The notes below the pieces were generated by a model. It had not been told where the DNA came from and searched no databases. It worked only from the letters and a program-made list of their open reading frames with translations. Of a stretch of 9,106 nt of DNA, positions 6,148 to 9,106 are shown piece by piece (the stretch's first letter is position 1; each line of letters starts with the position of its first letter). The translations under genes and the position numbers were made by a program. This stretch comes from a bacterium (GTDB lineage: Archaea; Nanoarchaeota; Nanoarchaeia; Woesearchaeales; UBA10216), in contig JAAGZO010000619.1 of assembly GCA_024206195.1 (NCBI GenBank), positions 1 to 9,106 of the forward strand, written 5' to 3'.

Positions 6148-6699
6148 ACAAACCCACGCGAACTTAGAAAAGCTCCGTTGTTTACACTCCGATTTAAGTT
6201 CTACTTCCTGTTGTATCCCTTCTGTCTTGAGTATACCCTCCACTTGCTTTACCCTATCCTCTATACTAAGTGCTCTAGCCTCTACTAGTGACTTTCTACC
6301 CACTACTGGGTCACCTCTTCTATTATTAAGAAAGTTTGGGATATTACATCCCTCCCAATTGTTACCTGTTACTGGATTATAAAGTTTAATATAAGTTTTG
6401 TTCCCATTGAAAGACCCTTTAAAACCTTTAAAAATGTACCCTCTTGACTCACACATCCTCTCAATTTGAATAGTTCTTTGATACTCAGACCACTGATAAT
6501 TTCTCGCGCAAGCGCAGGGGCACCTACTTTTTAGATCAGAAGGAGATTTAACATTGAAAGGTTGAGGAAATAACTCTTCATCTTCGTTACAGGCGGAGCA
6601 GTGTAGATCCACCGAACTATCGGTATTTTCTTTAATTATCGTCAGCACAGCCCCTTTAGGTGTAATTTTTGACCAACCTACTTTATAAACCTTTCTCAT
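6115..6699 (-). CDS. Cysteine-rich N-terminal part of a frameshifted GIY-YIG protein
   Basis: The ATG overlaps the end of the upstream 72-residue gene by 17 nt and has AAGGAG 8 nt upstream. As written the frame ends after 194 residues, with the tail past residue 185 (KRSRDGKYI) probably an out-of-frame artefact. The protein has C34-SAC and CPCAC at 60-64, then WSEYQRTIQIERM and a region with GYIFKGFKG and NPVTGNNWEGC ahead of NFLNNRRGDP, and finally FAWVCK at the break. This looks like repeated Cys/Trp modules of DNA-binding type placed before a GIY-YIG domain. I infer a DNA-binding N-terminal region of an endonuclease. A programmed -1 shift cannot restore the nuclease, because that frame stops within six codons. 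Confidence 0.65.
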   Translation of the reverse strand: MRKVYKVGWSKITPKGAVLTIIKENTDSSVDLHCSACNEDEELFPQPFNVKSPSDLKSRCPCACARNYQWSEYQRTIQIERMCESRGYIFKGFKGSFNGNKTYIKLYNPVTGNNWEGCNIPNFLNNRRGDPVVGRKSLVEARALSIEDRVKQVEGILKTEGIQQEVELKSECKQRSFSKFAWVCKKRSRDGKYI

Positions 6700-6901
6700 T
6701 AGCCCACTCCTTTAGGAAATCATTTATTGCATCTTTCTTCATTCTGGTATACTCTTTACACCCGTTCAGGAATATTTCATGTGAGGGGTCATTTTTAGAT
6801 TTTAATCTGGATGATAAATTCAAAACTGTTTGGTAAGAGAAAAGCCCTTTACGGATAGCATTCGCTACTTCATAAGAGCAGGTATAATCTTTAAGTTTCA
6901 T
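6683..6901 (-). CDS. Hypothetical 72-residue protein, first gene of the GIY-YIG cassette
   Basis: It starts at an ATG with GAGGTG about 5 nt upstream and is driven by the consensus promoter at 6935-6963. The product is basic and mostly helical (MKLKDYTCSYEVANAIRKG, then SYQTVLNLSSRLKSKND, then KKDAINDFLKEWANEKGL). It has no catalytic motif and no membrane segment. It overlaps the GIY-YIG gene by 17 nt, so the two are co-translated and probably act together. It could be a DNA-binding regulator of the two-way promoter, but no helix-turn-helix is clear by eye, so this remains a guess. Confidence 0.7.
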   Translation of the reverse strand: MKLKDYTCSYEVANAIRKGLFSYQTVLNLSSRLKSKNDPSHEIFLNGCKEYTRMKKDAINDFLKEWANEKGL

Positions 6902-6902
6902 G

Positions 6903-6932
6903 TTGACACCTCTTAATTTATTATGTTATAGT
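6903..6932 (+). promoter_or_regulatory. Predicted sigma-70 promoter for the RNase HI/primase operon
   Basis: TTGACA (6903-6908) and TATAGT (6927-6932) are 18 nt apart. Transcription would start near 6939, about 35 nt before the RNase HI ATG. The -35 box lies just outside the start of the leftward gene, within its leader. This promoter overlaps the leftward one, so the two must compete. Confidence 0.6.
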
Positions 6933-6942
6933 TTATTATAAC
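6925..6942. repeat. Inverted repeat joining the two -10 boxes
   Basis: GTTATA (6925-6930) and TATAAC (6937-6942) are exact inverted copies separated by 6 bp. The dyad centre (6933.5) places the rightward and leftward -10 boxes as mirror images. It may simply reflect the symmetric promoter, or it may also be a repressor operator. Confidence 0.5.
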
Positions 6943-6963
6943 ATTTTATAATAGGTTTGTCAA
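6935..6963 (-). promoter_or_regulatory. Perfect-consensus sigma-70 promoter for the leftward cassette
   Basis: On the minus strand, TTGACA (6958-6963) and TATAAT (6935-6940) are exact consensus boxes with the ideal 17-nt spacing. Transcription would start near 6928, giving a leader of about 27 nt before the ATG at 6901. Such a strong host-type promoter suggests early, constitutive or repressor-controlled expression. Its -35 box lies only a few bases from the RNase HI ribosome site. Confidence 0.75.
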
Positions 6964-6974
6964 AGGAGGGTTAT

Positions 6975-7448
6975 ATGGTAGAGATTTGGACAGATGGTAG
7001 TTCCATCAATTACAAAGGTAAGTGGTTTGGAGGAAGCGGTGCAATTTTGAAATATAAAGACACAACTAAGTGTTTAGCGGAGACCTTACCAGACTTTACC
7101 AACAACATGGCGGAGATTTACGCGATGATTTTGGGTCTTAAAGGGTTAAACAGGCGTTGCGAGGTGACTATCTTTACTGACTCAGCTTACAGCCTACAAT
7201 GTGTCACATCGTGGATACCTAAATGGGTTAAGAATGATTGGAAAACAAGTAAGGGTTCTCCAGTTAAGAATAAAGAACTTATTACACAGCTTTACGATCT
7301 GTGCCAGACACACAAGGTGAAGTTTGTCAAAGTAAAAGCTCATTCAGGTATTGACTTAAACGAAAAAGTTGATAAACTTGCCTACAAAGCCGCATTAAAA
7401 GGGAAGGAGAGTTATATTGAAAGTGACGCAAAATACAAGTTCAGTTAA
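6975..7448 (+). CDS. rnhA: Ribonuclease HI
   Basis: This 157-residue protein is the usual length for RNase HI, which cuts the RNA strand of RNA-DNA hybrids with two metal ions and removes replication primers. All catalytic positions are visible: D7 in WTDGSS, E47 in NNMAEIYA, D69 in FTDSAYS, H123 in KAHSG and D133 in EKVDKLA. A basic stretch (WIPKWVKNDWKTSKG, 80-94) matches the substrate-contact region. I chose the ATG at 6975 because AGGAGG lies 5 nt upstream; a TTG at 6957 lies before that site. It heads the rightward replication operon and overlaps the next ORF by 32 nt. The last 13 or so residues extend past the family core. Confidence 0.93.
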   Translation: MVEIWTDGSSINYKGKWFGGSGAILKYKDTTKCLAETLPDFTNNMAEIYAMILGLKGLNRRCEVTIFTDSAYSLQCVTSWIPKWVKNDWKTSKGSPVKNKELITQLYDLCQTHKVKFVKVKAHSGIDLNEKVDKLAYKAALKGKESYIESDAKYKFS

Positions 7449-7596
7449 GGATAAGAGGTTTATCCAAGGTCTACATAAAATGACACGGGAGCATTGTGAA
7501 GCTCAAGTGAAAGGTCATGCAGGAAATTTCTATAACGAAATTGCTGACCAACTTGCTTGTGAAGCAAGTAAACAACTAAAAGATTTGGAGGGTTAA
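7417..7596 (+). CDS. Partial RNase HI duplicate: C-terminal module only, 59 residues
   Basis: A second reading frame overlaps the end of RNase HI. It has AAGGAG 7 nt before a TTG start, and its TAA overlaps the primase-helicase ATG (TAATG). Residues 12-50 repeat the end of RNase HI: KRFIQGLHKMTREH aligns with KELITQLYDLCQTH, VKGHAG (31-36) with VKAHSG, and NEIADQLA (40-47) with NEKVDKLA. Here VKGHAG is closer to the usual RNase HI sequence than the full gene is. The first three catalytic acids are absent, so it cannot be a complete enzyme. It could be a remnant of an older rnh replaced by the upstream one, or a small protein kept for its hybrid-binding or coupling role. Good ribosome site and stop-start overlap favour translation. 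Confidence 0.55.
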   Translation: MKVTQNTSSVKDKRFIQGLHKMTREHCEAQVKGHAGNFYNEIADQLACEASKQLKDLEG

Positions 7597-9106
7597 TGAG
7601 CGTTAGTGCAAAGAAAGGTCGTCAGTTAAGACAGTATTACCGTCACGAAGAACCGCTTACAGTTGACGAGGTTAAGACATTTCCCTGTGTTGCTGTTCCT
7701 CAACAAGATATTATTGCGGAAGATGCTGAGTATTTTGGTGTAAGGTCTGAGTACAGTCAAGAAGATGGAACCACTCTAGTGGCTTCATATTTCCCTTACT
7801 ACAATCAGGACGGGAAACTTACAGGATATAAACGCAGAGATTGGACTAAGGATAAGGAAGAACATGGTCACTTCACTGTAGTGGGCGTGGTTAAAGTAAG
7901 TAGTCAAATGTTCGGTCAACACAAATGCAACCCTTCCAAGAAAACAACCTTGGTCATGGCGGAGGGGGAAGGTGATTGTATCGCTGCCTATCGGGATATG
8001 TTAAATGCAATTAATAGCAGTAGTTGGAAAGGAAAATTAGTTCCTAATGTTGTAAGTTTAAACTGTGGGGCAGGTAACGCCCAACAATCTGTTGCTCACA
8101 ATGAAGATTTTATCAGAAGCTTCAAGGATGTCTGTTGTGTGATGGATAACGATGAAGCCACGGAGATGGAAAGAGCGAAGGGTATCAAGAAGGGCAAAGA
8201 GGCTACCGAGGATATCGCAGCTTATCTTCTTTCACCTGACTTCCATGTGGTTAAGTTTCCAGAAGGTGTTAAGGATGTTCGTCAGTGGGTGGATGAGAAA
8301 CCTGACTCTTTCGCAAAGGCAGTGGCTTTTAATAAGATTAAGTATTCACCTGAAAAAATCCTCAGCACAAGAGATGTTAATGTTTCAGACCTCCGTAAGA
8401 AAAAGAAGAAAGGTATCCCACTGAGACACTTAAAGAAACTAGAGCATAAAACCAAGTCTCCTATTAAAGGTGAATTGTGGACTCTCACAGCTCCAAGTGG
8501 AGCAGGTAAAAGCACCATTGCTAGGGATATTGAGTTCGATTTAGCTAGTTATTTGAAGAACGGGCTTAATCCTGATGACATGTATTCTTTCAGGGAAGAT
8601 GAAGTCTTGAAGTGTGATGACGGTCTTGTCAGACTGGTAGATTTCGAAGAGGGGGAGAAACTTGGTATTATCCGTTTGGAAGAGGGTTATGATGAGAGTC
8701 TCAATTCACTTTATGCTATGGACTTAGGAATAGATCCTAAAAAGTTTGTAGAAGATGTTGAGGGGAATATTTCAGCAGAAGACCACGATAAGATACACCA
8801 AGATTGGCAAGAAAAGGATTGCCTCTATGTCCTCGACCATTTCGGTTCTTTAGGAATCGAGACTTTAATATCCAAATTAAAACAGATGATGGCTTTTGGT
8901 TGTCGTTGGTTCGTACTTGACCATTACACGATGTTAGTAAGTGGTATGAGAACAAGTAACGATGTTAAGGAGCTTGACATTATTATGACGGAACTAGCTG
9001 CATTTTGTCAGCAATATAATGTATTCATCCTAGGTGTTTCTCATATGAAACGTAAAAATATAGACCCTCCTAAATGCAAAGATACAGGTGATCAGCTTCC
9101 ATTCTT
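7596..9106 (+). CDS. T7 gp4-type DNA primase-helicase, partial at the right edge
   Basis: The ATG overlaps the previous TAA, with GGAGGG just upstream; 503 residues are visible and the frame is still open. Residues 1-110 match the primase N-terminal region after the zinc domain (FGQH at 106-109). A TOPRIM fold follows: MAEGEGD (121-127) with the metal-binding glutamate, SLNCGAG (154-160), and DND at 184-186. A RecA/DnaB-type helicase comes next: Walker A APSGAGKST (299-307), LEE at 361-363 as the catalytic glutamate region, Walker B FVLDH (439-443), and the sensing histidine in VSHMK (H483). These align with T7 gp4 K318, E343, D424 and H465. The protein should unwind DNA as a hexameric ring and prime lagging-strand synthesis. 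No CxxC zinc-ribbon is present at the N-terminus, as in the short 4B form of T7. About 30 extra residues lie between Walker A and the catalytic glutamate. Confidence 0.93.
   Translation, partial: MSVSAKKGRQLRQYYRHEEPLTVDEVKTFPCVAVPQQDIIAEDAEYFGVRSEYSQEDGTTLVASYFPYYNQDGKLTGYKRRDWTKDKEEHGHFTVVGVVKVSSQMFGQHKCNPSKKTTLVMAEGEGDCIAAYRDMLNAINSSSWKGKLVPNVVSLNCGAGNAQQSVAHNEDFIRSFKDVCCVMDNDEATEMERAKGIKKGKEATEDIAAYLLSPDFHVVKFPEGVKDVRQWVDEKPDSFAKAVAFNKIKYSPEKILSTRDVNVSDLRKKKKKGIPLRHLKKLEHKTKSPIKGELWTLTAPSGAGKSTIARDIEFDLASYLKNGLNPDDMYSFREDEVLKCDDGLVRLVDFEEGEKLGIIRLEEGYDESLNSLYAMDLGIDPKKFVEDVEGNISAEDHDKIHQDWQEKDCLYVLDHFGSLGIETLISKLKQMMAFGCRWFVLDHYTMLVSGMRTSNDVKELDIIMTELAAFCQQYNVFILGVSHMKRKNIDPPKCKDTGDQLPF

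Noticed and set aside
6141..6150. Programmed -1 ribosomal frameshift at the AAAAAG sequence in the GIY-YIG gene
   Set aside because: A -1 shift leads into a frame that stops within six codons. The GIY-YIG half needs a +1 (or -2) change, so a simple indel explains it better.
6119..6382. Rightward 87-codon open frame opposite the GIY-YIG gene
   Set aside because: It lies wholly antisense to a gene with clear protein motifs, has no good ribosome site and is rich in Ser/Leu/Pro as expected of an antisense shadow.
6957..7448. RNase HI start at TTG 6957
   Set aside because: AGGAGG lies between this TTG and the ATG at 6975, and the ATG matches the usual N-terminus of the family just before the TDGS strand.
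8152..8955. Open frames in other frames or antisense within the primase-helicase gene
   Set aside because: The primase-helicase frame carries all TOPRIM and helicase motifs through this region; the others have no ribosome sites or recognisable motifs.
1..9106. tRNA genes, CRISPR arrays, insertion sequences, attachment sites
   Set aside because: No cloverleaf, spaced direct repeats, transposase motifs or terminal repeats were found on reading through both strands.

Overview
The window reads as part of a tailed double-stranded DNA bacteriophage genome. It is AT-rich and very tightly packed. Most genes encode proteins under 110 residues. Nearly every gene has a purine-rich Shine-Dalgarno site, and stops and starts often overlap (ATGA, TAATG, 8-32 nt overlaps). 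The recognisable functions are phage replication ones: RNase HI and a T7 gp4-type TOPRIM primase-helicase. Promoters match the sigma-70 consensus, so early genes would be read by the host RNA polymerase of a Gram-negative-type host. I cannot name the phage or host from sequence alone.

Layout. (1) Positions 1-1177, minus strand: a four-gene operon of small unknown proteins. The last one is cut by the window edge and starts with a membrane segment. (2) Positions 1220-1311: two divergent sigma-70 promoters around an AT-rich spacer. (3) Positions 1340-5691, plus strand: a run of about twelve genes. It opens with a 267-residue protein made of two HNH-like modules, followed by small proteins (two with membrane segments), a 350-residue unknown protein with one CxxCxGxG knuckle, and more small acidic proteins. 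The last gene (5501-5691) looks broken: ATC stands where ATG is expected, and there is an internal frameshift. (4) Positions 5719-5748: a perfect 30-bp palindrome between converging transcripts, probably a two-way terminator. (5) Positions 5727-6901, minus strand: a cassette of a 72-residue protein and a cysteine-rich GIY-YIG nuclease-like protein. The nuclease gene is split by one extra A in an A5 run, so its catalytic half (5727-6147) is out of frame and has no start of its own. (6) Positions 6903-6963: an almost symmetric two-way promoter whose two -10 boxes are exact dyad mates. It drives the cassette leftward and replication genes rightward. (7) Positions 6975-9106, plus strand: RNase HI with all five catalytic residues, then an overlapping 59-residue ORF repeating only the RNase HI C-terminal module, then the primase-helicase, which runs off the right edge.

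How the parts fit: the right-hand operon is a replication module (primer removal plus primer synthesis and unwinding). The left and middle operons look like typical early or accessory phage genes of unknown role. The reversed GIY-YIG cassette, with its own promoter and terminator, looks like an inserted unit (homing or exclusion type) placed beside the replication genes. Every kilobase is covered by a gene or signal, and no tRNA, CRISPR array or insertion sequence was seen.
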